From contig NZ_PDUW01000004.1 in assembly GCF_003545815.1 (NCBI RefSeq), positions 186,001 through 250,000 of the forward strand: a DNA stretch of 64,000 nucleotides. The letters are read 5' to 3'. The notes beneath the pieces were generated by a model. It saw only the letters and a list, made by a program, of their open reading frames with translations. It did no database searches and was not told the DNA's origin. Both the position numbers and the translations under genes were made by a program. Shown piece after piece: positions 35,792 through 46,028 of the stretch; within the stretch, counting starts at the first letter, position 1, and the number at the start of each line of letters is the position of its first letter. This DNA is from Pusillimonas caeni (lineage in GTDB: Bacteria > Pseudomonadota > Gammaproteobacteria > Burkholderiales > Burkholderiaceae_B).

Positions 35792-36123
35792 AGAGTCTCC
35801 TGATGTCGTGTGAAAGGCATGCGATGTTCGCGCCCGACATGATGCCATACTCGATGCGGCGGCAGCTTTTCAGCGGCGGCTTCCCTTCGGAGCAAAAAAA
35901 GCGCTTTCTACGGAAAAAGCAAGTTCCAGGGGTAACGCGCCCCATCTATTTTGTAACGACGCTTTACCCTCTAAATGAGATTGGTTAAACTCGGGGCAGT
36001 TTTTTTCAGGCGCCTGATTTCTGCGCGATCCCCGTTCTTTGCCCACTGCTTGCCACAGCAGGCAAGGCCGGTTCATGGCCGCGCCACGTGTACGTATTTT
36101 TTTGTCGAATAGCCCTATAGCTC

Positions 36124-36777
36124 ATGCCGCCACATTACACCCCATCGATTCCGACGCTTACCCCTCGAAGTCTATGGCACGCAGGAAAGATCCTGCTGGC
36201 GGCATCGACCCTGGCACTGGCAGGATGCGCTACCAATCCGAATACCCAGCAACAGGCCGAAAACAGCTCACACCTCATCATACGCGACAGCTATCTGTCC
36301 AAAACCAAGTCCGACCCGCTGGGTGCTTACCTGGCAAGCAGCGACTTCAACCGCGTCCGATCCAGCGGCGCTTATTCAGAACCCCGGACCCCGTCGCTGG
36401 TCAGCACCGCCCTCGAAGTCCTGGGGGTCAAATATAAGTTTGGCGGGGAATCGCCCAACACGGGCTTCGACTGCAGCGGACTGGTCAGCTATGCGGCGGA
36501 AAAATCGCTGGGCCTGAAGCTGCCGCGGCAATCGTCCGAAATGGCCCGGCAAGGCATCTCGGTAAAACGCTCCGAGCTCAAACGCGGCGACCTGGTGTTC
36601 TTCAATACCCGTGGCGCCCGCTTCTCTCATGTCGGCATCTACCTGGGCAACCACAAATTCGTGCATGCGCCCCGCACCGGCTCGGTGGTGCGCATCGAAG
36701 ACATGAATATCGCCTACTGGAAAAAGCGCTACAACGGCGCTCGCCGCCTGGTGGCGGCGAACACGGCCAGAAAGTAG
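36124..36777 (+). CDS. NlpC/P60 (C40) peptidoglycan endopeptidase lipoprotein
   Basis: 217 residues. The signal peptide ends LALAGC, with Cys36 as lipidated residue. The C-terminal NlpC/P60 domain (about 95-210) has the catalytic Cys in FDCSGLVSYA, His in FSHVGIYLG and a third polar residue in FVHAPRTG. It cleaves peptide stems of peptidoglycan in the periplasm, like Spr/MepS. The 5' ribosome site is weak. Confidence 0.88.
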   Translation: MPPHYTPSIPTLTPRSLWHAGKILLAASTLALAGCATNPNTQQQAENSSHLIIRDSYLSKTKSDPLGAYLASSDFNRVRSSGAYSEPRTPSLVSTALEVLGVKYKFGGESPNTGFDCSGLVSYAAEKSLGLKLPRQSSEMARQGISVKRSELKRGDLVFFNTRGARFSHVGIYLGNHKFVHAPRTGSVVRIEDMNIAYWKKRYNGARRLVAANTARK

Positions 36778-36874
36778 GGCCGAAGCGGTCGGGGCGGCCT
36801 TTCGGGCCGCGAATCGAAACAGCTTCGGGCGGCTCGTCCATTGAGCCGCGCATCGAAACCGTTCCCGCAAATTA

Positions 36875-37240
36875 TCAGGCCGCGAACCTCAAAGCCTTTT
36901 TTCCGACCGGCCGGCTTTGGGCTTCGGCCGGACACGCCTCGCAATAGCCGCTTTGCGTCAGCGCGCGCTTCATGCAGCACACCGATCGCCTACACACCAG
37001 AACCTTTACGCCCGACCGCTGAGCCGCGGCACGGAAGGTCTTCATCACATTGTGGCCCAGGAAATCGGTTAGAAGAATCAATAGATCCGTGCCCGAGGGA
37101 AGCTGCAAGGTCTTCTTCTGGTGGGCCGGATCGCGTCCGCTGATGTGATGCCTGATGGCGATGTTGTGCACCTTGAGCAATTCGGGGATATTGCCCAGCC
37201 TGTCCGCACCCACCACTACTGCCCTGACGAGTTCTGTCAT
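36875..37240 (-). CDS. DUF2325 family protein under a Fur-like operator
   Basis: 121 residues. VVVGADRLGNIPELL and the loop SGRDPAHQKKTLQLPSGTD are typical of DUF2325. The C-terminal half has Cys residues in VLVCRRSVCCMKRAL and YCEACP. Function unknown; the cysteine set could bind metal. AGGAGATC lies upstream of ATG 37240. The region 37273-37316 before it carries Fur-type sites, so expression probably rises under iron limitation. Confidence 0.78.
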   Translation of the reverse strand: MTELVRAVVVGADRLGNIPELLKVHNIAIRHHISGRDPAHQKKTLQLPSGTDLLILLTDFLGHNVMKTFRAAAQRSGVKVLVCRRSVCCMKRALTQSGYCEACPAEAQSRPVGKKALRFAA

Positions 37241-37272
37241 GAAAGATCTCCTTTGCGTCGATGTTTCGTAAC

Positions 37273-37316
37273 GATAATCATTCCTATCTTCTAAGTCAAT
37301 AAGAATCATTCTTATT
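37273..37316. promoter_or_regulatory. Fur box upstream of the DUF2325 gene
   Basis: AATAAGAATCATTCTTATT at 37298-37316 is a perfect 19-bp palindrome matching the betaproteobacterial Fur box. A second partial site, GATAATCATTCCTATC, lies at 37273-37288. Both are 33-76 nt upstream of the DUF2325 start, in promoter range on the minus strand. Confidence 0.8.
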
Positions 37317-37360
37317 TTGAATCAGGGTTTACCCAGGGGATGTCGTGACGGAGGAATGAA

Positions 37361-37496
37361 GGGGCGTTTTTTGCCGGGGGCGCCGAGCCTTGGGGCGGCC
37401 CGGCGGCAAAAATACCCCCACGCCGCGCAGGCTCGCGCCTGCTTGCTGCCCCCCGAGGGGGCGCTTTTTTGCCTTGGGGCGGCCCGGCGGCAAAAA
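37361..37496. repeat. Dispersed palindromic repeat, copy B
   Basis: Two exact copies of the 26-nt module (GCCTTGGGGCGGCCCGGCGG + CAAAAA) at 37387-37412 and 37471-37496 enclose a CCCCCACGCCGCGCAGGC...CTGCCCCCCGAGGGGGCGC block. GGGGCGTTTTTTGCC precedes them. It fills the gap between the DUF2325 promoter and the 3' end of the CysB-type gene. Its minus strand offers a GC stem plus T-run to end the cysB transcript. Confidence 0.85.
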
Positions 37497-37518
37497 GAAC
37501 GCAATGGAAAAGAAAGAA

Positions 37519-38481
37519 TCAGCCGTTGACGACCTGGCGCAGCGGCTCGGAGTCGACCGCCTCTTGCACGACGTCGCGGTTCAATTCGGGTGACAGCATC
37601 TCGAGCAGCACATAAACATAGTCGCGCAGGAAGACGCCCGACTTGATGGCCACACGGGTGGTATGGGTGCCGAACAAATGACCGGCCGGAATGCCCACCA
37701 TGCCCTTGTCGCGGCGCGGGTCGAAAGCCATGCCGGCGATGATGCCCACGCCCAGCCCGACGTCCACGTAGGTTTTGATGATGTCGGCGTCGATGGCCTC
37801 GAGCACGATGTCGGGCGTGATGCCGTTCGAAGCGAATACATCGTCGATGGTGCAGCGGCCCGAGAACTGCCGGTCATAGGTGATGATGGGGTATTGCGCC
37901 AATTGCTCGAGCGACAGCGCCCTGGCTTCGCTGGAGGTGAGCTCGGCCAGCGGATGATCCGGCCGCATGACGATCACATGCTCCCACGAATACACCGGCA
38001 GGGTCGCCAGCCCTGGGGTGCGGGACAGCGACTCGGTCGCAATGGCGATGTCGGCCTGCTCGTGCAGCACCATCTGGGCGAGCGTGGGCGGGTTGCCCTC
38101 GGCCAGCGACACACGCACTTTGGGAAAGCGCTCGCGAAACGCGGGGATCACGCGCGGCAGGATGTAGCGCGCCTGGGCGTGCGTGCAGCCGATGACCACG
38201 CCCCCTTCGTCGCGATGAGCGAATTCGTCGCTGACCTTCTTCAGGTTGTCCACTTCGCGCATGATGCGGTCTATGACCTGGGCCACCACGGCGCCCGGCT
38301 TGGTCAACCCCTTGATGCGCTTGCCGTGACGCTCGAATATCTTGACGCCCAGCTCGTCCTCGAATTCGATGATGGACTTGGAAACACCGGGCTGGGAGGT
38401 GAACAGCGCCCGCGCCGCTTCGGTCAGATTGAAATTGCGGCGTATGGTCTCGCGCACGAAACGGAATTGTTGCAGGTTCAT
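37519..38481 (-). CDS. cysB: CysB-type LysR family regulator
   Basis: 320 residues. The winged helix-turn-helix MNLQQFRFVRETIRRNFNLTEAA with LFTSQPGVSKSIIEFEDELG is typical of CysB/Cbl rather than general LysR proteins, and GCTHAQARYILP begins the inducer domain. It controls sulfate/thiosulfate assimilation, with N-acetylserine or a related metabolite as inducer. ATG 38481 chosen over the longer frame because MNLQQ is the conserved start. Confidence 0.9.
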   Translation of the reverse strand: MNLQQFRFVRETIRRNFNLTEAARALFTSQPGVSKSIIEFEDELGVKIFERHGKRIKGLTKPGAVVAQVIDRIMREVDNLKKVSDEFAHRDEGGVVIGCTHAQARYILPRVIPAFRERFPKVRVSLAEGNPPTLAQMVLHEQADIAIATESLSRTPGLATLPVYSWEHVIVMRPDHPLAELTSSEARALSLEQLAQYPIITYDRQFSGRCTIDDVFASNGITPDIVLEAIDADIIKTYVDVGLGVGIIAGMAFDPRRDKGMVGIPAGHLFGTHTTRVAIKSGVFLRDYVYVLLEMLSPELNRDVVQEAVDSEPLRQVVNG

Positions 38482-38617
38482 AATGGGAGGGCCGGTTGGA
38501 ACCAACCCATTATAAGTAATATAGAAGCAATTCCAAATTATTTTTTTATATAAGCATATGCGCGGAGGGGCGAGAACACGAAGCGCGGCGGCATGCCGTG
38601 GTACCGCGCGGACCCGG

Positions 38618-39730
38618 TCAGCCGGCGGGGCGCGCCTCGCGCGGCGCCTTGATACGCAGCTTGCGCCACAACATATAGGCCATCAAGGCGGCAAACACCC
38701 CATGAACCAGCCAGACTCCGAGCCTGAAGTCGAGTTGTCCGCTGCCTATCCATCCGCGCGAAAGATTGATCAGGTTCATATACAGCAGGCCGATGAGGCC
38801 GGCCATCAGGAGGTCTCCGGACCGTCCCAGCCGTGGATTGACCGACCCGAGCGGGATGGCGAGCAGGGCCAGGTTCAGGGCCGCCAGCGGCAGGGCCAGC
38901 CGCCACATGATTTGCGAGCGCGCCGTATCGTTGCCGTCGCGAAAGAGCTGCTCGGTGGGCCTGGCCTTGATCTGCCGTTCGGCCAGCTCGCGCATTGCCG
39001 CGGGCGAAGTGGCATCGGCCCGGCTTTCGAGGCGAAAGCCGTATTTGTCGAAATCGAACAGGCGAAATTCCGAGGTGTCGCGTTTGAGGTCGTAGCGATG
39101 CCCCTCGCTCAATACCAGAAAGCGGTCGCCGTTCTCCTGGGTCTCGATGCGGGCGCTCTCGGCCGCCACCACGCTGAGCCACTCGGGGTCGATGACCCGT
39201 GCCACCACGCGTCCCAGCTCATCTCCCGGCGTGACGGGCTCTTCGGCAAAAAAGACGCGCGCGCCGTCCTGGGTTTCGATGAACTGCCCCACCGTCACCT
39301 TGGACAGGTCGGAGCGCTGTTCGTAGCGCTGGCGGTACTCTTCGATCTGGCGATAGGCCCAGGGCGAAGCGAACAGCGTCAGAAAAGCGATCAGCAGCGC
39401 AATGGGCACGGCGCAACGCAGCACCGGCCGGATCCAGTCCTTCAGCGAAAGGCCGCTGGCAAACCAGACGACCATCTCGGATTCACGGAAATTGCGGGTC
39501 ACCGTGGTAAGCACCGCGATGAACAGGGAGACGGAAAGAATCACCGGCAAGGCGGTGATGCTTGAAAAGGTGGCCAGCCCCAGCACGACGTCCCCGCCTA
39601 TCGCGCCGTTGGCGGCGTCGCCCAGCAGACGCACCAGCAGCACGCTCAGCCACACTACCAGCAAGGTGGAGAACACCACGCCGGCATGGCTCATGATTTC
39701 GGATACGACGGAACGTTTGAATAGTGACAT
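38618..39730 (-). CDS. lptF: LPS export permease LptF
   Basis: 370 residues. Six membrane helices (three at each end) surround a periplasmic jelly-roll region (about 130-265). FKRSVVSEIMSHAGVVFSTLL and FRESEMVVWFASGLSLKDWI match LptF. With LptG and LptB2 it extracts LPS from the inner membrane. It diverges from pepA, as in many proteobacteria, but lptG is not next to it. Confidence 0.92.
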   Translation of the reverse strand: MSLFKRSVVSEIMSHAGVVFSTLLVVWLSVLLVRLLGDAANGAIGGDVVLGLATFSSITALPVILSVSLFIAVLTTVTRNFRESEMVVWFASGLSLKDWIRPVLRCAVPIALLIAFLTLFASPWAYRQIEEYRQRYEQRSDLSKVTVGQFIETQDGARVFFAEEPVTPGDELGRVVARVIDPEWLSVVAAESARIETQENGDRFLVLSEGHRYDLKRDTSEFRLFDFDKYGFRLESRADATSPAAMRELAERQIKARPTEQLFRDGNDTARSQIMWRLALPLAALNLALLAIPLGSVNPRLGRSGDLLMAGLIGLLYMNLINLSRGWIGSGQLDFRLGVWLVHGVFAALMAYMLWRKLRIKAPREARPAG

Positions 39731-39797
39731 GAGACAATATGCAGGATAATCGACAGTTCACTCAATAGCATCCTGTAGACACCTTGGGGAAACTCGT

Positions 39798-41292
<1,495 letters not shown>

Positions 41293-41351
41293 GCCATGCC
41301 CGGCGCGCCCATCTCACGCTTTGACGCGCCTTCGGCGCACATTGTGCGCTG

Positions 41352-41789
41352 ATGGCCCGCGTCGACTTCGCCTTCGGCGCCGCCGACCGGCTGCGCATGG
41401 CCTGCGAGGTCGTGCTCAAGCACTACAGCAAGGGCCGGAGGCTGGTGGTGTATTGTTCCGACGCCGTGCTGCTCGAACGCTTCGACCTCATGCTGTGGGG
41501 GTTCGAGGCCACGGCCTTCGTCCCTCATGTGGACGCCGGAGATCCGCTCGCGCCGCAAACGCCCATACTGCTTTCGGGCAAGGCCATCGCCCCGCCCGAG
41601 GGGCCGCCGCCCTCCCCCTGGCTCGTCAATCTCGATGCGCAGTGTCCGCCGGGGGCGGAGCAGTACGAGCGCATCCTGGAAATCGTTTCGCAGGACGAAG
41701 AATCGGTGTTGATGGCGCGCCAGCGCTGGCGCCGATACAAAAGTGCAGGCCACGATCTGCACGCTCACGATGTATCAAACAGAACTTGA
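41352..41789 (+). CDS. holC: DNA polymerase III chi subunit
   Basis: 145 residues. ARVDFAFGAADRLRMACEVVLKHYSKGRRLVVYC and the aromatic ARQRWRRYKSAGHDLHAHD ending are typical of HolC. Chi links the clamp loader to SSB. It lies 59 nt after pepA, as in many proteobacteria. Confidence 0.9.
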   Translation: MARVDFAFGAADRLRMACEVVLKHYSKGRRLVVYCSDAVLLERFDLMLWGFEATAFVPHVDAGDPLAPQTPILLSGKAIAPPEGPPPSPWLVNLDAQCPPGAEQYERILEIVSQDEESVLMARQRWRRYKSAGHDLHAHDVSNRT

Positions 41790-41914
41790 TTATTCAGCCT
41801 CTTGTAAGTTAATCTCTTTTGGTACTTTCAATAATCGTAGTCGTCGGCGCGGGCGCCCGCCTCGTCCGGAAGGCGCCACATCGCATTTTCCGCCTACAGA
41901 CACAGGAATCCATC

Positions 41915-42613
41915 ATGAACGATCACACTACCTTGTCCCGCGACAGCTATGCGGCCCGAAGCGAGGTCATGCGCAACCGCGTTCTGCGCAACACCTACTG
42001 GCTGCTCGCGCTGTCGCTCATACCCACGGTCCTGGGCGCCTTCGTGGGGCTCAACACCGGCCTGAACGCGGTCATGGCCACCAGCCCCGGGCTGAGCGTG
42101 GTGGTCTTCCTGGTCGGCGCTTTCGGCCTGATGTTCCTGGTCGAGCGCAACAAGAACAGTTCGCTGGGCGTAGCCCTGCTGCTCGCATTCACGTTCTTCA
42201 TGGGCATCATGCTGTCGCGGCTGATCGGCCATGTGCTGGGCTTTTCGAACGGTTCGCAGTTGATCATGCTGGCATTCGGCGGCACTGCCCTGGTGCTGGG
42301 CGCAATGGCCAGCGTGGCCTCGACGACCAAGCGCGATTTCTCGCACTGGCAAAAGTTCTTGTTCGTGGGCGTGGTGATCCTGATCGTGGCCGCGGTGGCG
42401 AATATCTTCCTGCAGCTGCCGGCGCTGGTGCTGACGGTGTCCGTGCTGGCCATCGGCATCTTCTCGGCCTTTCTGCTGGTCGACCTGCAGCGGGTCATCC
42501 GCGGCGGCGAAACCAACTATATTTCGGCCACTCTGGCCATCTATCTCGACCTGTACAACATCTTTGCCAATCTGCTGATGCTGCTGGGGATTTTCGGCGG
42601 CGACCGCGAGTAG
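41915..42613 (+). CDS. Bax inhibitor-1 / YccA family membrane protein
   Basis: 232 residues, seven membrane helices. RNTYWLLALSLIPTVLGA, FTFFMGIMLS and the final AIYLDLYNIFANLLMLLGIFGG are BI-1/TMBIM signatures (YccA in E. coli modulates FtsH). ATG 41915 follows CAGGA; the longer open frame upstream has no ribosome site. Confidence 0.9.
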   Translation: MNDHTTLSRDSYAARSEVMRNRVLRNTYWLLALSLIPTVLGAFVGLNTGLNAVMATSPGLSVVVFLVGAFGLMFLVERNKNSSLGVALLLAFTFFMGIMLSRLIGHVLGFSNGSQLIMLAFGGTALVLGAMASVASTTKRDFSHWQKFLFVGVVILIVAAVANIFLQLPALVLTVSVLAIGIFSAFLLVDLQRVIRGGETNYISATLAIYLDLYNIFANLLMLLGIFGGDRE

Positions 42614-42673
42614 GCTGACATTCCCGAGTCGGCGGCCCACCGAAAGACAGGTCGCCGACGCAACCGAAGCCAG

Positions 42674-42699
42674 GCCGGTGATGCAACACCGGCTTTTTT
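42674..42699 (+). terminator. Terminator after the BI-1 gene
   Basis: GCCGGTG-ATGCAA-CACCGGC followed by six T. The T-run merges into repeat copy C. Confidence 0.85.
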
Positions 42700-42734
42700 G
42701 TCGCCGGGCCGCCCCAAGGCTCGGCGTTGGGGCG
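42693..42734. repeat. Dispersed palindromic repeat, copy C (inverted, shortened)
   Basis: TTTTTTGTCGCCGGGCCGCC then CCAAGGCTCGGCG is the reverse complement of the 37382-37412 part of copy B with one mismatch in about 30 nt. It sits directly on the T-run of the BI-1 terminator. Confidence 0.75.
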
Positions 42735-42823
42735 TTGTTCGTGGACGCGTTTCCGTTCCGGCCAGTTCGGTGCGACACTGTCCGCTTGAAAAACTTGCTC
42801 AATCCAAGAGCGGCACATAGACA

Positions 42824-43885
42824 ATGGCGCACATCGCAACGATCAGAATCCAGCTCATCGAAAAAAAATACGCCTCGCCCATTGGCGGCTCGGGCGTAAC
42901 CGGCGTCGACATCATCGTGGCGACCCTGCGCGACGACGAGGGCGCCGAGGGCCTGGGCTTTTCTTACGTGATCGGCGGAGGTGGCGCGGTTGTCGCGCAG
43001 CTGGCCCAGGCGCAGGCCGCCCGATTCCTGGAAGGGGCGGCGTTACGCCTGCCCTCCGAGCATTGGTCCGAGATCAAGAAAAGCTTCAACAGGACCGGCG
43101 ACGGTCCGAACGTTCTGGCTCTTGCCGCGCTGGATGTCGCGCTGTGGGACTTGACCGCAAAGCGGAAGGGCGAACCCCTGGCACGCGCCATGGGCGGAGA
43201 CGTTCTGCCCGTGCCCCTTTACGCAAGCGGCGGCTTCAGCCCCACCGATCCGCCCCAAAAAAGCGCAGAGCTGGCCGCCTCTTATATTGCAGCCGGCTAT
43301 GCGGGAGTGAAGCCGCGGGTAAACGCCGACAGCGGCGACGAAGCCGTTCTGCGCGCAGTGCGCGATGCCATCGGAGCAGATGCCCGCCTGATGGCCGATG
43401 CCAACGAAAAAGGCAATCTCGACACGGCATCGAGGCTGCTGGCCCAGGCTGCGGAATACGGGCTGAGCTTTGTCGAAGAGCCGCTGCCTTCCATCGACAT
43501 CCTGGGCTATCGCCGGCTTGCGGCGCAACAGAGCGGCACGCCCATCGCCATCGGCGAGCACCTTCAGGGCCTCGACCGTTTTGCGGTCTGCCTCGATGAC
43601 GGCATCGCAGCCGTCATCCAGCCCGATCTCGCGATGGCCGGCGGCCTGACCCCATGCCTGGAGGTAGCGCGCATGGCGGCCCTCAAGGGGGTGACGATCG
43701 CTCCGCACTTCTTGCCGGGATTGTTCGTACAGCTCTCGGGCGCCTTCGGGGGCCGGCTGCTGCTGGAAGAGTTTCCGATCATAGAAGATGCTTTCGAAGG
43801 CTGGCCGGAACGCGACGCCGACGGCGCCCTTCGGCCACGGGCCTGCCCGGGACACGGTCTCTCACTGAAGGCGCAGCCCGCCTAG
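42824..43885 (+). CDS. Mandelate racemase / enolase superfamily enzyme
   Basis: 353 residues. The capping domain (1-120) is followed by a beta/alpha barrel. Metal-ligand motifs are MADANEKGN (Asp), FVEEPL (Glu) and IGEHLQG (Glu); the C-terminal catalytic His is in IAPHFLPG, as in the mandelate racemase subgroup. The usual KxK reads VKPRV, so the second Lys is Arg. It abstracts a proton alpha to a carboxylate; substrate unknown. A stand-alone gene after repeat C. Confidence 0.85.
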   Translation: MAHIATIRIQLIEKKYASPIGGSGVTGVDIIVATLRDDEGAEGLGFSYVIGGGGAVVAQLAQAQAARFLEGAALRLPSEHWSEIKKSFNRTGDGPNVLALAALDVALWDLTAKRKGEPLARAMGGDVLPVPLYASGGFSPTDPPQKSAELAASYIAAGYAGVKPRVNADSGDEAVLRAVRDAIGADARLMADANEKGNLDTASRLLAQAAEYGLSFVEEPLPSIDILGYRRLAAQQSGTPIAIGEHLQGLDRFAVCLDDGIAAVIQPDLAMAGGLTPCLEVARMAALKGVTIAPHFLPGLFVQLSGAFGGRLLLEEFPIIEDAFEGWPERDADGALRPRACPGHGLSLKAQPA

Positions 43886-43988
43886 GGCCTGCCCGGAAGC
43901 ACGGACCATCGGCCGACCGGTCCGTGCGCCTTCTGAGGCAATCATGGCCGACCGCCGGAAGCGCCATGCCGGCGGCAAGCGCTCAGTG

Positions 43989-44564
43989 TTATGCCGCGTA
44001 CAGCTTGTTCAATCGGAACAAACGCTCGCGCTTCAGGATGACGTCCAGGGTCTCGAGGGGACGGCCGGAGGCGGCCAGGTCCAGCGGCATATGCTCGAAG
44101 GCGGATCGCAACGTCTCGCGATGGTGGTCCCAGCATCGCACCAGCAATTGATCGGGGTCCATCAGATCTATGCCCAGGCGGCGCAGCTCGGCGCGGCGGA
44201 AGTCGCGCAGATTGCGCGTCACGACGGCCACCGAGGCGGTGGGCCGCCTGGCCAGCACGGCGCGGGCGGCGGCAATCACATGCCAGTCTTTGGGATCGCT
44301 GTACACCAGGCCTTGCTTGAACGGCGCGACGTCGCCCTGATCGGCTTCGGGGTACAGGGCCTGAAGCTGCTTCCATTCCTGCGCGATGATCTCCGGCTCG
44401 ACTTCCCAGACCCGTGCGGCGTTGCGCCGCCATTCGTCGCCGATGATCTCGCTCCAGGCGGGCTGGAAGCAGGCTTGATCGGCTAGGCGCAGCAACAGGC
44501 GGCGCAGCACGTTGGAAAGCAGCACGCAGGTGTCCAGCACGAGGAAATCGGGAACACGGTTCAA
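43989..44564 (-). CDS. PIN domain protein
   Basis: 191 residues. The N-terminal FLVLDTCVLLSNVLRRLLL holds the first PIN aspartate; SDPKDWHVIAAARA and VVTRNLRDFRRAEL carry the further acidic residues of PIN_3-type Mg2+ nucleases. It starts with TTG overlapping the recO stop (TTGA), the last gene of the rnc-era-recO run. No antitoxin-like gene is adjacent. It may act as an RNase; substrate unknown. Confidence 0.8.
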   Translation of the reverse strand: MNRVPDFLVLDTCVLLSNVLRRLLLRLADQACFQPAWSEIIGDEWRRNAARVWEVEPEIIAQEWKQLQALYPEADQGDVAPFKQGLVYSDPKDWHVIAAARAVLARRPTASVAVVTRNLRDFRRAELRRLGIDLMDPDQLLVRCWDHHRETLRSAFEHMPLDLAASGRPLETLDVILKRERLFRLNKLYAA

Positions 44565-45148
44565 AATCGCTGCAGCGCCATCAGGACCCGCCGGGTCTGC
44601 AAGGGGCGGGTCAAGAGTTCGTCCAGACGCTGCCGCAGCGACGTGCGCAAAGCGGGCTCGATGGACGGATCATCGAAGTCGGGTGGCGCTTCGTCCAGGC
44701 CGTAGCCGGCCTCGTTCAGCAGCGTCCATTCGAAGCGGCGCAAGGCGCCCGCCGCCCGGGATCCGCCCGCCAGCTGCTCCAGCGCGGCGTCGTAAGCGTC
44801 GTACAACACGGGATGCGGGTCTTCACGCGGCAGCAGGCGCAGCAGCAGTTCGTTCATGTACCAGGCGGACATCAGGGCCTTGCCGCCCAAGGGGCGCACG
44901 CCGGCGCAGTCGGCGCGCATCAAGGTCTTGACTTCGCCGCCGCCGCTCCAAGACAGGGACAGGGGCTGGAAAGCCGCCAGGACCGGGCGCAGCACCGAAT
45001 AGGGGCGCTTGGCCCCCTTGGCCACCATCGCGACATTGCCATGGTCCCGCGTAAAGGCCTGCACGATCAGAGAGGTTTCTTTCCAGTCGGTGGCGTGCAG
45101 CATGTAGCCGGCCGCGTCCTGGATGCGATGGCCTCGCCGGCTAGTCAT
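44561..45148 (-). CDS. recO: DNA repair protein RecO, shortened
   Basis: 195 residues against about 240-250 in E. coli. The OB-fold N-terminal domain is intact (YMLHATDWKETSLIVQAF; GAKRPYSVLRPVLAAFQPL). The chain is normal to FEWTLLNEAGYGLDEA, then jumps within a few residues to PALRTSLRQRLDELLTRPLQTRRVLMAL, the usual final helix. About 45-55 central residues are therefore missing without loss of frame. It overlaps era by 8 nt. RecO loads RecA with RecR. Confidence 0.85.
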   Translation of the reverse strand: MTSRRGHRIQDAAGYMLHATDWKETSLIVQAFTRDHGNVAMVAKGAKRPYSVLRPVLAAFQPLSLSWSGGGEVKTLMRADCAGVRPLGGKALMSAWYMNELLLRLLPREDPHPVLYDAYDAALEQLAGGSRAAGALRRFEWTLLNEAGYGLDEAPPDFDDPSIEPALRTSLRQRLDELLTRPLQTRRVLMALQRF

Positions 45149-46028
45149 ATCCCAGTTCGCGCAGGGTGCCCTCGCGGTCGGACCAGCCTTTGCGCACCTT
45201 GATGTACACCTCGAGATGCACCGGCTTGTCCAGCAGCTCCTGCATGTCCTGGCGCGCCTCGGAGGCGATGCGCTTCATGTGGCCGCCGCCGGCGCCGAGC
45301 AGGATGGGCCGATGGCTTTCGCGCTCGATCAGGATGCAGGCCGCCACCCGGGCCCCCGCGTCGGTCTCTTCCCATTGCTCGATGACCACGGTGCAGCCGT
45401 ATGGCAGTTCGTCTCCGACGAGGCGGAAGATTTTTTCGCGCAGCAGCTCGGCCGCGATGAAGCGTACGGGCCGGTCGGTGAGGGAATCGGCCTCGAACAT
45501 GGGCTCGCCCTCGGGCAGGCGGGAAGCCACCTCGGCCAGCAGATTGTCCAGCTGTATGTCGCGCGCGGCGCTGACGGGCACCACGGCCGAATAGGGATGC
45601 AGCGCCATGATCTTGCTGACGAAGGGAAACATGGCGTTCTTGTCCTTGATCGCATCGACCTTGTTGACGACCAGGACGGTGTTGTTCTTTTTGGGCAGCA
45701 AGGGCAGCAACTGCTCGTCTCCGGCCGTCCACTTGCCCGCCTCGACGACATGCAGCACCACGTCGACGTCGGCCAGGGCCTGGGTGACCACGCGATTCAT
45801 CATGCGGTTCATGGCGCCGCCGTGGCGGGTCTGGAAGCCGGGAGTGTCCACGAAGACGAACTGTTCATTCTCGCGCGTGAGGATGCCGTGGATGCGGTGG
45901 CGGGTGGTTTGCGCCTTGCGCGATACGATGGAGATCTTGCTGCCGATCAGGGCGTTGGCCAGGGTGGACTTGCCCACGTTCGGGCGGCCGACGATGGCGA
46001 CGAAGCCGCAGCGAAAAGGTGTACTCAT
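45141..46028 (-). CDS. era: GTPase Era
   Basis: 295 residues. G1 [10 protein letters not shown]3 DTPGF and G4 NKVD are intact. The C-terminal KH domain holds [23 protein letters not shown]. Era binds 16S rRNA and assists 30S assembly. Its ATG overlaps the rnc stop (ATGA), the standard rnc-era coupling. Confidence 0.97.
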   Translation of the reverse strand: MSTPFRCGFVAIVGRPNVGKSTLANALIGSKISIVSRKAQTTRHRIHGILTRENEQFVFVDTPGFQTRHGGAMNRMMNRVVTQALADVDVVLHVVEAGKWTAGDEQLLPLLPKKNNTVLVVNKVDAIKDKNAMFPFVSKIMALHPYSAVVPVSAARDIQLDNLLAEVASRLPEGEPMFEADSLTDRPVRFIAAELLREKIFRLVGDELPYGCTVVIEQWEETDAGARVAACILIERESHRPILLGAGGGHMKRIASEARQDMQELLDKPVHLEVYIKVRKGWSDREGTLRELGYD

